Shown in pieces: positions 1 to 13,265 of a stretch of 64,000 nt of DNA. Origin of the DNA: Apostichopus californicus (lineage: Eukaryota > Echinodermata > Holothuroidea > Aspidochirotida > Stichopodidae); contig JAIPMN010000662.1 of NCBI GenBank assembly GCA_020650975.1, forward strand, positions 1-64,000, read 5' to 3'. A program made the position numbers and the translations under genes. How positions within the stretch are numbered: the first letter of the stretch is position 1; each line of letters starts with the position of its first letter. Under the pieces are notes generated by a model that worked only from the letters and a program-made list of their open reading frames with translations, ran no database searches and was not told the DNA's origin.

Positions 1-892
1 TTCGGATATGTGGTACAAACTTCAAATTTCGCTATTTTAGCATTCGCTTGATTCGATGAAGCGGTGATTGGCAGCGAAGTGACATAGAGTTCCAGAAATT
101 ATATAATAACAAACTAGACATATAGGACTATCACCCAAAATAAATTGGAACTTTGGCTAAATATTCCCCTTCTATAAAAGGGGTTGTTTTTTTTTTACCC
201 CAACTACCCCCTTGTTTTTTTTTACCCCAACTGACTATATATATTTAATTGTCAAATGTAAAACAATTGTGATGCAATTTAACAGATAAATTATTGCCCT
301 GGCATATATGTATGTGCAACAATGAATTAGCATTATATTCATGTGCAACAGTGAATTATACCCTGGCATTATATATGCATGTGCAGCAGCAATTAAATCC
401 CTGGCATTTACGCACAGGTGCAATGTCCAGCATACTGTATTCTGGGCATTGTTTGCATTGTGCAACAGTTCAAGAAGATATAGAGCTCATTATTTAATGG
501 TTGATTCATATAAAACTGTTGGACAAATATACATACCATCATAACTGCATGACTGAATTAATTAAATACTGTTAATATATATTATCACTACTTCTGTTTT
601 TACCTCCAAGCTTTGATGTAATGAGGAAGTTATATGAGTTTTTCAATTTTACAATATTATTCCTCGAATCAGCAACTGGTTTAGTTATCTGTGGATTTTA
701 GTTACATACAGGCAGAAAATCTGCTTATTCTCTTACATTAAGAAAGAAAGCCATGGTAAAATAGGAATGTGAGCATAGGACCGTGAAAACTTGAAAACCG
801 TGAAAAGTACTAACGACACAAGGGAAAAATATCAACTGATGTCTTCTCTCCAAGACTATGATACCAACAAGTGCAGGACATAACAGAGCCCA
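1..892. other. No gene seen; degenerate short repeat
   Basis: AT-rich sequence. At 295-425, CCCTGGCATATAT and ATGTGCAACAATGAATTA recur two or three times in diverged form. Small open frames here are that repeat. Confidence 0.5.
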
Positions 893-1105
893 TACCTTTT
901 TGTAAGGTCCCCGGTTCGAGTCACTCCAAGATTAATGTATGTCATCCAGTTACATAGTTGTTGACAATTGACAATTCATAATCATGGACGTTAAATATTA
1001 GTCTAAGAGACTGACTTCGGTCAGCTTGCGGCTTTGATATAAAGCCAATGATGGCTTCTTCGCGAGTGACTGCTTGCAGGAGGATCTAAAATACATACAT
1101 ACCTA
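893..1105 (+). mobile_element. Second SINE family, copy 1
   Basis: Begins near a B-box-like GGTTCGAGTC, then CAAGATTAATGTATGTC, CAGCTTGCGGCTTTG and a 3' end AGGATCTAAAATACATACAT. The same order appears inverted at 31695-31925. The tRNA-like head is poor, with only the B box clear. Confidence 0.65.
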
Positions 1106-3404
1106 CATGGCTGGTTTTGTACAATTTATAAAAGAACGACCTTAATGTGCTTTTGTTTCTTTACTTTTGACATGTTGTAGACTGTTATAAAGCATTGCTA
1201 TCAGTCCTTGTAAGTTTCATTTCTATGAAACTTTGAACTTTGTATAAATTTAATAACTCAAGGGTTTAAACATCAAGAGGCTCATCAATCATAAAGCTTG
1301 CTGGATTACTTACATAGCCTAACACACATAGGTCAGTGCTTCAGATACAATATCACAAAACTCAATTGGAAATTACTATAATGGCCTTAACAACATGTTT
1401 ACCATGCCACAGGAAGGGGGTGGTGGTGGTGGTGGTGGGGGGGGGGAGGTGGTGGTTATATGATGAACTGTTTAGATCTTAATGGTCAATTGTATTGTAC
1501 TAGAGTAGCTAGGACAATTGACATAGAAAAATGCATATATATCCACAGTACACAGCTACAGCAAGGGCAGATAGGTAATACCCTAGGTATAGTATGGAGG
1601 AATAAAGCGACATAATTGTGGCCTGCACAACTGTGGAATTTGTAGGTACAAATGTGCTGTTGCCTAGTTATCATCAAATAATTTTAAATAGGCAAATTGA
1701 TGTAACTGTCTCATTATCATAATCATGCATTAAGAACTGAAAACATGCAGCTATACTCTCATTAGCAATCAATGACTTTTAAATTCGTTTGAGATGTTCG
1801 AGTGCAATTTGAAATTTTAGCATATATTTAATAGTGACATTACCAGTTAGACAAATCCTCAAGGGTTATAATGGACTATAATTTTTACCATTATTTCATA
1901 ACATTAACACTTGAAAACAAAGGGATCCCAAGGCACATCAAAGTCAGAGAGTGAGAAAGAAAAGAAAAAGAATGAATAAGGAGGAAAAAAAGAAGGGGGG
2001 GGGAGCCAGTGTTTTAGACAACCCTGGATGTCTGGAGTACTGTACATAGCTTATAGTAGCAGAATCTGCAGCAAGGGCCAAACAGGGATAAATAGATAGT
2101 GACTTTCATTATACATTAGAATGGATCATGCTAACAACATCAGGAGTTGACATTTTCATTTACCTCTGCATCCATTAGAGTTCTAAAAATAAAAACGATT
2201 TTAAAGGGCAAAGTAACGCCATCCAATTTATATTCCTTCCCTTGATCTTTTCTTCCTTTTGCATACATTTCTAGTTCCTAACAAGAAGTCTTGATATGTA
2301 CAGAAATGTCATATAACCAGTGGCGGAGCTAGGGGTATTGGTCAGGCGGGGCGAGAATGGTCTGTAGGGGCGCTTTCGACACCATCTAAGCGGAGCCCCA
2401 CCACAGGTTGGCGCGTAGCGTACAGAAATTTTTTGAGTAAAGATTCTCCCTAGATCGCCGGAAATGACCCTTTCCAGGCCTTGCTAATTTGCAGATGAAC
2501 GAAGAATAAATAGCCTTTAGAGCATTTTGTCAGAAAATTACCCCAACAAAATGTGACAAATGTCAATAGGTAGATGAGAGCGCATTAAAAAAGTCAATAA
2601 TCGCGAATAAGTAAAATGTGGTAAAAAGCTGAAAAGGGCGCCAGCAGTCCATTTGAGTCCGTCAGGGGGGGCATGCTCCCCCCCCCCCCCGACTGTATGG
2701 ATGCTCCGCCACTGCATATAACAATGCGCTAAGAATACAGTAGGTTAGCTGAATTTGTTGACCACTGGGTAGAGTCAACAATTCCCTCCCTCCCTCCACA
2801 CACACCACTTTTATAAACGTTTCACCTTTTTGACCTTTGCTGACCTCAAATGACATTCTAACCTACACCAAGAAAAGATCGGCTGCATTGATCTCCACAA
2901 TCCAGGCACCCACAGACAAAACTAGAGTTATTCAAAGAAATTTCCCTTCATGAGTTACTGTCAATTTTTCAGGAATTTCTACAAATCCCCCCCCCCCCTA
3001 ACCTTTGACCTTCAAAAAAACAACAACATAGGAGTTCATCTACTGTACCATGGAGAAACCACCTGACTTATATATTAGATGATTCCCAGAGATAAGGATG
3101 TAATTTGTGAGATTTTCACAACTTGGGTTTAACATTTTGACCTGAGCAACCAAATATATACTTAGAACTACAAACAATCACTTGTTTATCATCTTCTCTA
3201 AGGGTTTACCTACTGTAACTACACACCTCCCAAGTTGATCCTTTCAATTGAGATATTGTTATATTATGTAAAGCCCATTTTCATGCTTTGACTGCTGAAT
3301 ACCTCACATGACCTTTAAATACAGTTTATACAATGGATGCAGGGAATGCTATTCAAAGTTGACTGTATACTGTATATACTGTATGTTCAACTTGTAATAT
3401 CCTT
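1106..3404. other. Noncoding apart from MITE A
   Basis: No exon recognised on either strand. G-runs occur at about 1416-1450 and 1996-2005 and C-runs at 2687-2690 and 2988-2997. It may belong to ARFGAP1 intron 7 or its 3' flank. Confidence 0.5.
2318..2714. mobile_element. hAT-like MITE A, 397 bp
   Basis: Terminal inverted repeat CAGTGGCGGAGC at both ends, flanked by a perfect 8-bp target duplication catataac (2310-2317 and 2715-2722). No coding capacity. A C-run of about 12 lies near the right end. Confidence 0.88.
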
Positions 3405-4830
3405 CTCTGCACTTCTGCAGTGTACATCTCAAAACTTGACCAGCTCATTGACCGACGGGGTCCGGTCATAGAGGGCACATTGTGTTAACAGGTTACCAGG
3501 TCACTCTTGACATGGTAGAGCCAGAGTGCTGAGGTTGTGAAGAAACAGGTAAGTGGGGCGCGAAGTAAATATTTAAAATGTTTGGATTCTCATGAGATCA
3601 CTATCAATGTACTAAACTTTAACTGTGCAGTTAAGTTGAATCCACCAAGATGTAATAAACTTTAAGGTACCATCAAATCTGTTATATATCAAGGGTGTGG
3701 TCACACTTCACTCATCTAAAGGGACCAGCAAGTTGATATATGTACAGTACTTGAGTGAAATATTTTGAAAATTCATTCATTTCTTTATTTTAATAAAATA
3801 ACTCTTGGAAACTATTAACATATATGCCTGTAGTGGGTGATCAACACAAGGTGACAGTACCAGCTATTATGCATTATCACATAAAAGCAATTAATATTCA
3901 CAAGCCTCGAGGCGGAAAAATCTATCCTAGGAGGCTGTCTTTCTGAAGATTTATTGCTTGTATTTATAATCTAACTTTGAATAATTCTATACAGCACTGA
4001 ATGAAGTTTAAAAACCAAACTCAAATTTTGTGATATGATAGAGATATCAAACTTTATGATGCACTACATCTCCAAAAGTTAAGCTATTAACGAAAAAGCT
4101 TGCTCCGTTGGGAGATGCCCTTTCATAAAACTTTTCTCATTTTGATGCGGGTGGACTCTTTTCTCAATGTCATAGTGTCACTAGAAGGCTTACAAAGTAC
4201 GCTACAAAAGTGAAATCCCAACACTTAGAAAAAGCGACCAAGTAACGAAAGTACATGAAAACGATCATAACATCTTAGAAGAAGAATAACAGACCAAAAC
4301 ATGTATACAAAGATGAGATACCGCCCATCCGCGTTAGTGCGGAACAGGCGGAAACGAACGAAGCAGTTTCGCGGAACTACTACCTGAGAAGGTAACGTTA
4401 CGCTACTCAAAAATGAACACATGGGCGTGGGTCGCAAACTATAAACAGCCCCCAAACTACCTCCCTTTATAAGAAAAGGATACTTATCAGGCTGTAAAAG
4501 ACTGTAGAACATTCTGAAATACCAAAGGATGTATAGAAGGTAAAAATCCAATGTATATATTCCGGGCAATTTCCGTAAGATTTGTATCCACTACGAAAAC
4601 GCATGTGTAAACACTTTGGATGGTAGAATGAGAAGGAAGGGCAACAACCGGAGGAGCCGGTCACTGAGGGTGCACAGTGTTAAAAGATTACCAAGGCTAC
4701 TAGACACGGTAGAATGAGGTGCTAAGGTTGTGGGGAGACAGGTTAGCGAGGAGCGAAGTAAATACTGGGTGTTCTATTCACCAAATCTACCATCTCTCCC
4801 TACAGTGTACATCCAACACTGACATAACAA
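3405..4830. repeat. Diverged duplicate of an exon-like segment in a CpG-richer tract
   Basis: About 110 bp at 3455-3570 (CCGGTCA, GGGCACA, TTGTG, GGTAGAG, GCTGAGGTTGTG, then GCGAAGTAAAT) recurs diverged at 4650-4768. Copy 1 lies between a TCTGCAG acceptor and a CAGGTAAGT donor on the plus strand but has no long open frame, so a noncoding exon is possible. CpG rises at 4080-4860. Confidence 0.45.
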
Positions 4831-4869
4831 TCATTGTTACTTTGCTACGATTTCTTTCGGACAACCAAA

Positions 4870-6799
4870 TTTGCTGTTCGGACTTGTAACCAAAGCTTAA
4901 GGCCTGGTTGTTTGAGGGAAAACCAGATAAAAAAAAGAAAAACAAATTGTCATTAATCTAAAATGTGCAGAATTGAATTAATCCAGGTACAGTATGTAAT
5001 GCGTGTAGCTGCGCTATATTCATATCTTTCCCTGATGAATGATGTCAAGTATGTACCTACGTTTAATATCCGTGCTACGTATCAAACACATAGAATGTAT
5101 ATACATTTTTTTTTTGCAATCAGCAACTTTTATTCACATGCATGAAATGAACATAAAGAAAAACTTGGCATATTGTACAAAAAGATTACAAAATGGTAGC
5201 AAAAATGTAAAAGAGATACAAAACAAATTAAAAAACAAACAAATAGCAAAAGCCAAAAACGCAGAAGAAACATGTAAAGAAATAAGACAAAGAGAAATAA
5301 AATAAGGTAGAAAAGAAATGACTTGACTAACAATAGTCACTGAATACAATTGGGTGCATAAATTACTCAATATTGCAAAACTGCCAACTAAAAATACTGA
5401 AGTCTATTTATGGTTGCATGATACCGTCAATACAGTTCCTTAGGTTACTTGTAACCTTTAAACCAGCCACTTTATTCATGAATACTTAATTGATTTACGT
5501 AAGATTATTTATTTTCGATCCAAAATTCTAAGTTGGAAGAAGCTCATCACACACGGTATAAATCGGCAGAAATTTCACTAGACAGCTTTGTAATATAGAA
5601 TTTGTTTACAAGTGGACGGACTTAGTTGCAAATTACAAAGTGATTTTCACAGTTAAACAATGTGTTAAAAATATATACAGTATATTGATAAGAACCTGTT
5701 CAAAAATATTCTATTAACCAAAATGCAGGTAGTTGGTAATCTTTGGTATGTATGTTTTCCTTTCAGTATTCATTGCAATATTGATGTATATACCCTTTGA
5801 TATACAAGTGCATCATATGAAATTAGTGTGTAGGGCTGCTATGAACAAAATAATGTAAACATTTATGTACGTGCAGTAAATGTTTAAACTGAAAATAAAA
5901 TAAGACATTTTTTATCGAATTATGAACGTTTTTTCAATCCTTGCATACAGTCAGTATCAGCCCCACTGGGACACTTATAAAATATCTCACTTGATCTTCA
6001 CTATTAAAAATACTATTAGAGAAATGTATATATAGAGTTAAAGTCTCCACTACAGGCTTGGGTGTGGATTGGTGGGTGTGGGAGAGGGGGTGGGGTTGGA
6101 GGCACCCTCAAACAGCCTCAAACCCTTTGCACAGTTATGAAGGGTGTAATGAGGTACACTACTTCGTGGGTTTGTAACCTAGTATAGGAGTTGATCATTT
6201 CGTACAAAATTTGTGACAGATTAATATCTTTAATCAGATTAATCTGTGACCATTCATGTAAACTGGATACAGTACTAGTGTTAACAGTTACGGTACACTA
6301 GTATTATATATTACTGTACAGTCTAGTATCTGTAACATCTCTGTCTCATGGAGTCGCATTAATACTAAAATATGTAGTTTCTAATTAAAAATACACTAGC
6401 CTCCTACTCACATTTTACTGTAACAGCTACATCAAGTGTACATGTATGCAACCCACATCATGTTTTTAATAGCAAACTTGTTTTAACTAACTGCTATGAT
6501 TTACACTGTTTTCATATGCAAAAGGCCTGCTTAAATGAGCTCACGCAGAGTTAATGGCAATCTAACACAACAGAAACGTATCTACAGTTTATACACGACG
6601 ACGACCCAGGAAAAGAATGCGCGATTAATACATGCACATTGAATTGTATGTATGTATGTGTAGCCTAGATACAGTATCACATTTTTTTTTAACTGTGGTG
6701 TTCTATAAATTTATGAAAACAAGTAATGGAAATAATTCAAACATTTAATGTATACCATCTTATATGTATCTGAACTAACCTGAAATGTAACAGTGTTAA
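4870..6799. other. No gene seen
   Basis: AT-rich. The open frames at 5039-5370 are A-rich low complexity. A G-rich tract lies at 6062-6100. Confidence 0.5.
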
Positions 6800-7195
6800 G
6801 TAAGTTTTTCCTTAGTTATCACTGCAGTTAAGAAACTATGATTAAGACTATGATTAAGGATCTCAATTCATCCCCCCCCAAAAAAAAAAAAAAAAATTGG
6901 ATGAAGAGTTTCTTCAGACTTTGTTTTTTTAATATACTGTAATCGTTATAGGCCTATGCACTGCCTGAATGGGAGATCTATACTGGTCTTCAGCTGCTGT
7001 TTACTACTATCAGAGCTCTATACATGTATGCATAGTCTTTATAGTACATTGTAAAAGTCTGTCATTAGTCCATAGACTGCACAGTTATCAGTGCCAGCTT
7101 GGCTTAGACTGTTGTTTCTTTGGAAATCATGCTTCCAGTCACATCCTGTTTATGTGGGAAAAGGGAGAAAATGAGGGAATTAGATGAGGCCTCAT

Positions 7196-7229
<34 letters not shown>

Positions 7230-7530
7230 TGTATGATATATTGTATATTTATAACAATGTCTGAACATATGTTAACAGGAATTATTCAGACTATTTTTAA
7301 AAGCACTTTTCCCTGAAAGCTTGCCAATACATAGATAGAGACCTATGTGTGACTCCAAAGCTTAACATAGGCTAGTGTACATATTGTGCATAATTTATGA
7401 ACTTGAATAGTGCAACCGTGATAAGGACTGTAATTCGTTAGTTATTACTGCAGTAAAGACTATCATTTCCCCAAAAAACCAAAAACCAAAAAATCTAACA
7501 AATTTGGATGAAGAGTTTCTTCCTTTGTAT
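6800..7530. repeat. Diverged direct repeat and poly(A) tract
   Basis: TTAGTTATCACTGCAGT to TTGGATGAAGAGTTTCTTC (6810-6920) recurs, diverged, at 7438-7522. A run of about 30 A lies at 7197-7226, possibly a retroposon tail. No gene seen. Confidence 0.55.
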
Positions 7531-9879
7531 TTCAATATTGTACATAATTTATGATCTTAGGTTTATTTTCAGTGATAGGCAACTACAGAATGTTTAAAAG
7601 ATATCTTAAGGAGCAACTTTTACTATGTTTTATGACCGACCAGGCTATTTACTGCCCTGAGGGATTGGGTGGGGTAGCCTTGGCAGCCTACTGCAATGTA
7701 GGCTGGTAGGTAGGCTGTGGGTTCCTTCCCCAGAAAACAAAAACATAAATAAAATGTTAAGACCTAAAAGTGGTGCACTCTGAAGCATATTTAAACCATA
7801 AATTTTCCCCTGAACCATTCATTGAAATATATATATACAGGAGATCTGTCAGCTGTAATGTATGTATTCCCATGTGAATTAAATGCTTTAATTTCATGTC
7901 TTGCTTTGTCAGTGACTGTGTAAGTGCCATGTGACACACTACAATTGCGTACATAAAAGGTACCTGTATGTTTAATGTGACTTTTACTTGGATCAACCAC
8001 ACAGAGAGATATAGAGTATTTGTGAGTCTAAAGATTGAATCCAGAACAAACACATACCTACAAAAGACTGTACCATTCTGCCACTTTTATTTGCCTAAGG
8101 AGGATTTCTTTGAATTTAATCACTTGAAGCACTCTCTGGAAAACTGATGTTTCTCAGAGAAAACAGCATCATAAATAAATTATTTGACAAGCTTTGCCTG
8201 ATTCTAATTCGCTGTTGATGTCATAAGTTCACAGGTCCTGGCAACCAACCAAGCTTGGCAGATAAAAATGAGCTGTAAATGTAACCTTTATATCTGTTGT
8301 GTTGTTTCAGAGAAACTTCCTTCAACCCCGCCCCCCCCCCCCCAAAGAAATTCTTGCATGCATGGTTCGGGTCTTTATAGCTGGAATCAGTACATCAAAC
8401 AGCTCTTCCTTCAACTTACTCTGGTTAGTTCTTGAAACATACTGCTCAGTTCAGTTTACAACTTTCTGTCTAAAAAGTACAGTAAATCATTCTTTACTAG
8501 AACTAATTTGTAAAACTTTGTAAAAGCTCTGGGCAAAAACAAAAGGGGAAGAAAAAGAGAAGTGAATTTTGCATTTAATCACTAGAGAGCTAGAATTATA
8601 CTTCCTTCAAGCCATCAAATCTGCGAAAGTATATAGATAGCATGGCTGATTTCCGGAGAGGCCAACGTATTGTAACGTTGTTCTCTAATTTTGTTTGAAT
8701 AAAAGTTCCATCTGTAGCAGTTAGTCCTAAAGCAATTAATTATTACTGTACTTTCATTCGTAATTTCACGGTTCCAATCTACTGTAGGTTTACATCCAAA
8801 CTTCCACATGCACTGTCCCAAAAGTGAAAAAAAAGGGAAAAATCATAAAATGGATGGGAGATTAATGGTTTAACTACTTAAATTTATTCATGAAGAGCTG
8901 TCACGAAGTAGAAAAAGGCAAAAGTAAAAAAAGAAAAACGGGGTGAAAAAACTGTCTATTTCCTCAGCTTCTCACAAAAATGTTGACGAGATCAACGATC
9001 GTCTTCATCGCATATTCATTAACTAATATCCTGTGTCATAGTTTGAGTTGAATTATAAATTTATTTAAACTTCCATAACTGAAGGAAATTGGATATCAAT
9101 CATCAAACCATGAATGATGATCATCAACTGAGGATGTTTTAAATACACTTAAAGGGCGTGAAGACTCGCGCAAAAAGAAACGTCTAATGCCGGTAATCTG
9201 ACCTAGTTTTGAATGAGGTGTAACAGAAATGTTAGACACCACCATCGATCCCAGAAAGTACACACACACAGCTCTTGCTACCATCGGTAATTAGACACTA
9301 GTGTACAGTCACTACAAACAGCTGCGGTCAATACCCACAGCACAGTGTACAAACCATACAGCTATGGACATCTCAGGTCCAGCTAAAGATAACAATTAAG
9401 GTATCACGTTTCATTTATTGTATGCATTTTGTAGCCACACGAACAAAACGTCACTTGCAGGCAACAGAAAGTTAACTTTTTCAGATGGCCGCACGCGGTT
9501 TGGGGCGAGTCTTCAATGCCTCTAAAGTCTATCATCAAACATTTGAGAGTTAAATGCAACAATGACATGATACTGCAATGGTGATTGACTTGGTAGTTTG
9601 CACAGTATACTTACATACTTGGGATCGAACCTCGCAATTGTGTTTTCCCATTCAGGAAAGATCCTGAGTCCACAAGGGGGGAAAGAGATAACAGTGTGAA
9701 CTCTCTGGGATCATGGGACCACCCCCCCCTCCCTAGAGATTTCTGGTGACCTTTCCACATCCCTCCCACAGAGTGGTGGGAAATCTATTAGGCTGGGGTG
9801 TTGTAGTATCTAGTACTATATTGTAAGTACAGTGACTGATGTTTATCTTTAAACAATCATTGTAACCTAGTAGTACGTA
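7531..9879. other. No gene assigned; CpG-richer stretch 8600-9540
   Basis: CpG dinucleotides increase at about 8600-9540 (for example ACGAGATCAACGATCGTC and GCCGCACGCGG), as near a promoter. A 62-codon minus-strand frame at 9096-9284 ends SSVDDHHSWFDD but matches nothing I know and shows no clear splice partner. Confidence 0.4.
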
Positions 9880-10260
9880 GTTGTGGTCAAGTGGTTAAGG
9901 CAGTGGACTGGTGATCTAAGGATTACAGGTTCAAGCCCTGGCCATATCATTGTGTTGTGTCCTTGGGCAAGGCACTTTATCTCCATTGCCTCTCTTCACC
10001 CAGGTGTATAAATGGGGACTTGCGAGGTAACTTGTAAATATAGTTGCGTGCGCCGGTTTGTGGCTGCACCCTATGGGGAGTCCCCCGGGGGACACATGGT
10101 TGTGGTGCACTGTGGTGCCCCAAAAGAGATTGATTGTATTGTGCACACTTTGGTGTGTAGGTGTGACAAGTTACCAATGACCAAGGCTAAGTTGTCAAAG
10201 CGCTACGATCTCGATGTAGCAGCGCTATATAAGTGTCTAATATGTATGTATGTGTGTATG
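9880..10260 (+). mobile_element. tRNA-derived SINE, full length
   Basis: The head resembles a tRNA gene with an A box (GTGGTCAAGTGGTTAAGG) and a B box (GGTTCAAGCCC). A central block TGTGTCCTTGGGCAAGGCAC follows, then a GC-rich body with GTCCCCCGGGGGAC. The end reads GCGCTATATAAGTGT and then TATG repeats. The end resembles the LINE tail at 45160 (GCGCTGTATAAAT), which suggests a shared reverse transcriptase. Confidence 0.8.
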
Positions 10261-10264
10261 TATG

Positions 10265-12207
10265 TACAGGGTAGTTGCACATTGCTCATGCTTTCAAGTA
10301 GTTCCACCACTAGTCCTCAAATGTGAACATGTTTGGACTTTTATTGTCTCCCTGAGGTAAAACAATATCCAGATTGATCCTTACAACATGTGTTCTCAAA
10401 TTTACATGTGAATAAGGTGATGTACTGATTAAAAACTCCTAAATTGTTGGAGGTCAACATTGTTTTACTAGATACCAATAGATTTCACAATAGGTCATAA
10501 ATGAGATAGTCGTGTAGAATAAACAGTCACATGTTTGTTGCAATTTACACACTGTATTACCAGATGACAGTTACAATGCAAGATAAGGATCTATTATAGC
10601 CCATGGATGGAAGATAACAAAGAAAAGTTAAGTTTTTTTCACTGCCTATTGGCTGACACATTCTACTAATGGTCATGCTTGTACAATACACCTGCCATCA
10701 CAATGCACAGACTTCAGCTCACATTTACATGAGTACATGCAGTTATGCATCATGTATATTATAACATGGAGGTAAAAAACTCCATGATATGACTGCAGAA
10801 GAATGTCTGCAATCAGAGCTACCATAAAGCGTGTGTGGTTACGTAACAATTGTAACATGAATACATCTGTTAAATGAGCACATTAGTTGGTTGATGGGAC
10901 AATTCCTGGTGATGTTTTGAACATTTAATTTAGATGCATGAATTATTATGTACAGTATATATTAGATAGTTTTGTATTTGAATTGTGTACATATGGCTTA
11001 AAAATATGTACACAAGTTCAGCAATATGTTACTGTAGCTATGTACAGTAAAATGCAGTGGTCACCAACACACTGGTTAAGGAAACGCACACACACACACA
11101 CATATTGGTAACACTTGTACTAATAGGTAAGTGTTTATGTCTGCAGTCTATATACTGAAGGAAAAGGTGAAATATTGTGAATCCTAGCCAAATGATTTTC
11201 AAGTAACAACAAAAGCTTGCTTCTAAGGGAGTCAGTTCTGATGAGAAAACCAGCTGATGTATTATACAACTTATACTGTCCAACTTTACCAGCTTTATGC
11301 ATTTTACAGCACTTGTTGACCATATGACTGGTCATCCACTGTACTTTAGCTCCCATGACTGAGTTAATCAAGCTCGGGAAAATGACCAGTGTCATAAGCA
11401 AAATGCTATACCAAAGAAAAGATCGGCAGGATTGTAATTAATGATGTCCCTGGGTAGCACAGCTTGACTCATTAACAGTAATGATGAACTGAAGTATATA
11501 TGGCAAACACCAATGAAAGGACTATACCTACAGTACAGGTTACAGTACTGTAGCCTAGTCCTGTATATTGGCACAAAATGAACTTAAATCATGAAATCCT
11601 AGATATGAGTTCAATCACTGACAAGCATGAAATTGATCATTTTTAGTACAAATTAAGCTAAATCAAAATTTACTAGGTTCTGTGTTCTTTATTCAAAATG
11701 ATAACAATCTAATAAAAAATTGCAAAAACAAACAATCGAAAAAAAAAAAAATAAATTAAAAGTGCAATATTGGTAAATCATCGTTACAGTATTTACAGCA
11801 CTATCTGTTCAGTTACCAAATTTTACGATCAATTTAGTTCACCAAAGGTCTGGATGGACTGTTGGGGTTTTAAAGTAATTGTTCCTTCAAAATGTGGTAC
11901 ATGCTAAACCGTGAATAACTATGATGAAGCTTCACTGCATTACAGTGTTGTAGATCCATTCATTAATATTGGGCAATCTGTCATACAATGAGTTTAATAT
12001 TGATGCATTAGAAATAGCTTTTAGAAGATGATGGATTGTGAGTCATAAACTTTAGTTTACATATCATTTAAAGAAGCCAATTTGAAAGGTCTTGAAATCA
12101 TACTCGTTGCAACAGAGCCTATGTGATCATCTTGGGATGACGGCATCCTTACATGACACGTTCTATTTCTCAGCACCGTGGATGAGACTACCTGTATGAG
12201 GCAGGCA
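10265..12207. other. No gene seen
   Basis: AT-rich with a (CA)n tract at 11086-11102. The 88-codon minus-strand frame at 11135-11401 has no recognisable domain. Confidence 0.45.
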
Positions 12208-12890
12208 ATGCAGCACATGGATCAGGCAGACCAAAGCCTACCTAAGAATCTATTTGCACATGTTTGGATCAGGCAGACCAAAGCCTACCTAAGAATCTAT
12301 TTGCACATGTTTGGATCAGGCAGACCAAAGCCTACATAAGAATCTATGTGCACATGTTTGGATCAGACATAAGAGTCAATTTGCACATGGATAAGGCAGA
12401 CCAACGCCTACCTAAGAATCTATTTGCACTTGGATCAGGCAGACCAACGCCTACCTAAGAATCTATGTGCACATGGATCAGTCATAACAGTCAATTTGCA
12501 CATGGATAAGACAGACCAACACCTACCTAAGAATCTATTTGCACATGGATCAGGCAGACCAACGCCTACCTAAGAATCTATGTGCACATGGATCAGTCAT
12601 AACAGTCACTTTGCACATGGATAAGACAGACCAACGCCTACCTAAGAATCTATGTGCACATGGATCAGACAGACCAACGCCTACCTAAGAATCTATGTGC
12701 ACATGGATCAGTCATAACAGTCAATTTGCACATGGATAAGACAGACCAACGCCTACCTAAGAATCTATGTGCACATGGATCAGTCATAACAGTCAATTTG
12801 CACATGGATAAGACAGACCAACACCTACCTTGAGAATCTATGTGTACATGGATCAGACAGACCAACGCCTACCTAAGAATCTATAATGAC
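12208..12890. repeat. Composite minisatellite next to ARFGAP1 exon 7
   Basis: Three or four units of about 47 bp (ATCAGGCAGACCAAAGCCTA type) pass into a higher-order unit of about 72-76 bp that alternates GACCAACGCCTACCTAAGAA with CAGTCATAACAGTCAATTTG. It lies 340 bp on the intron 7 side of the 33-nt exon. Confidence 0.9.
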
Positions 12891-13232
12891 TCTGCAGAAT
12901 ATTGGTGCACAGGAACACATTGCATTTATGCCAAGAGACTCTGGCCCCAAATTGTGGTTTTAAATGAACCAAGAGAAAGTTATCATGGCCATGAGGCACA
13001 ATCCAGAACCAGGTTGGGCCCAGGACAATGATGTCACTGGGCCCCTTTTCAGTGTTGATGGGACTTACAGTTTGTGGCCTGCATGCAAATAGTTGCACTC
13101 AGACACACAGACAGACACACGGACAGACCAAGTTGTTCCTCAAAATCTACTTTCCGACATTTTGTGCAAATTATATCAATGATTGCTTTCCTGCTACGAA
13201 TGCATAAAATGCAATAACTGCGACAGACTTAC

Positions 13233-13265
13233 CTTTTGTGAAGTCACAGAGCCCACTTTCACCGC
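13233..13265 (-). CDS. ARFGAP1: ARFGAP1 exon 7 (33-nt microexon, end of ALPS1)
   Basis: A 33-nt exon between a TTCTTCACAG acceptor and a GTAAGT donor, phase 0 at both ends, encoding [11 protein letters not shown]. It follows directly on the KEG that ends exon 6, as human ATKFGSQASQK follows KEG. The exon is short enough to be missed by gene finders and is 15.9 kb from exon 6. Confidence 0.85.

Noticed and set aside
9096-9284. 62-codon minus-strand frame ending SSVDDHHSWFDD, possible ARFGAP1 C-terminus
   Set aside because: The acidic Trp-containing end is suggestive, but the rest does not resemble ArfGAP1 and no acceptor of matching phase is convincing.
9890-9955. Genuine tRNA gene
   Set aside because: A and B boxes are present but the cloverleaf is poor and it continues into a SINE body and tail.
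12895-13140. Open frames beside exon 7 as coding exons
   Set aside because: Sequence ends in a CAGACACACAGACAGACAC low-complexity run typical of repeats; no homology to ArfGAP1 and no proper donor.
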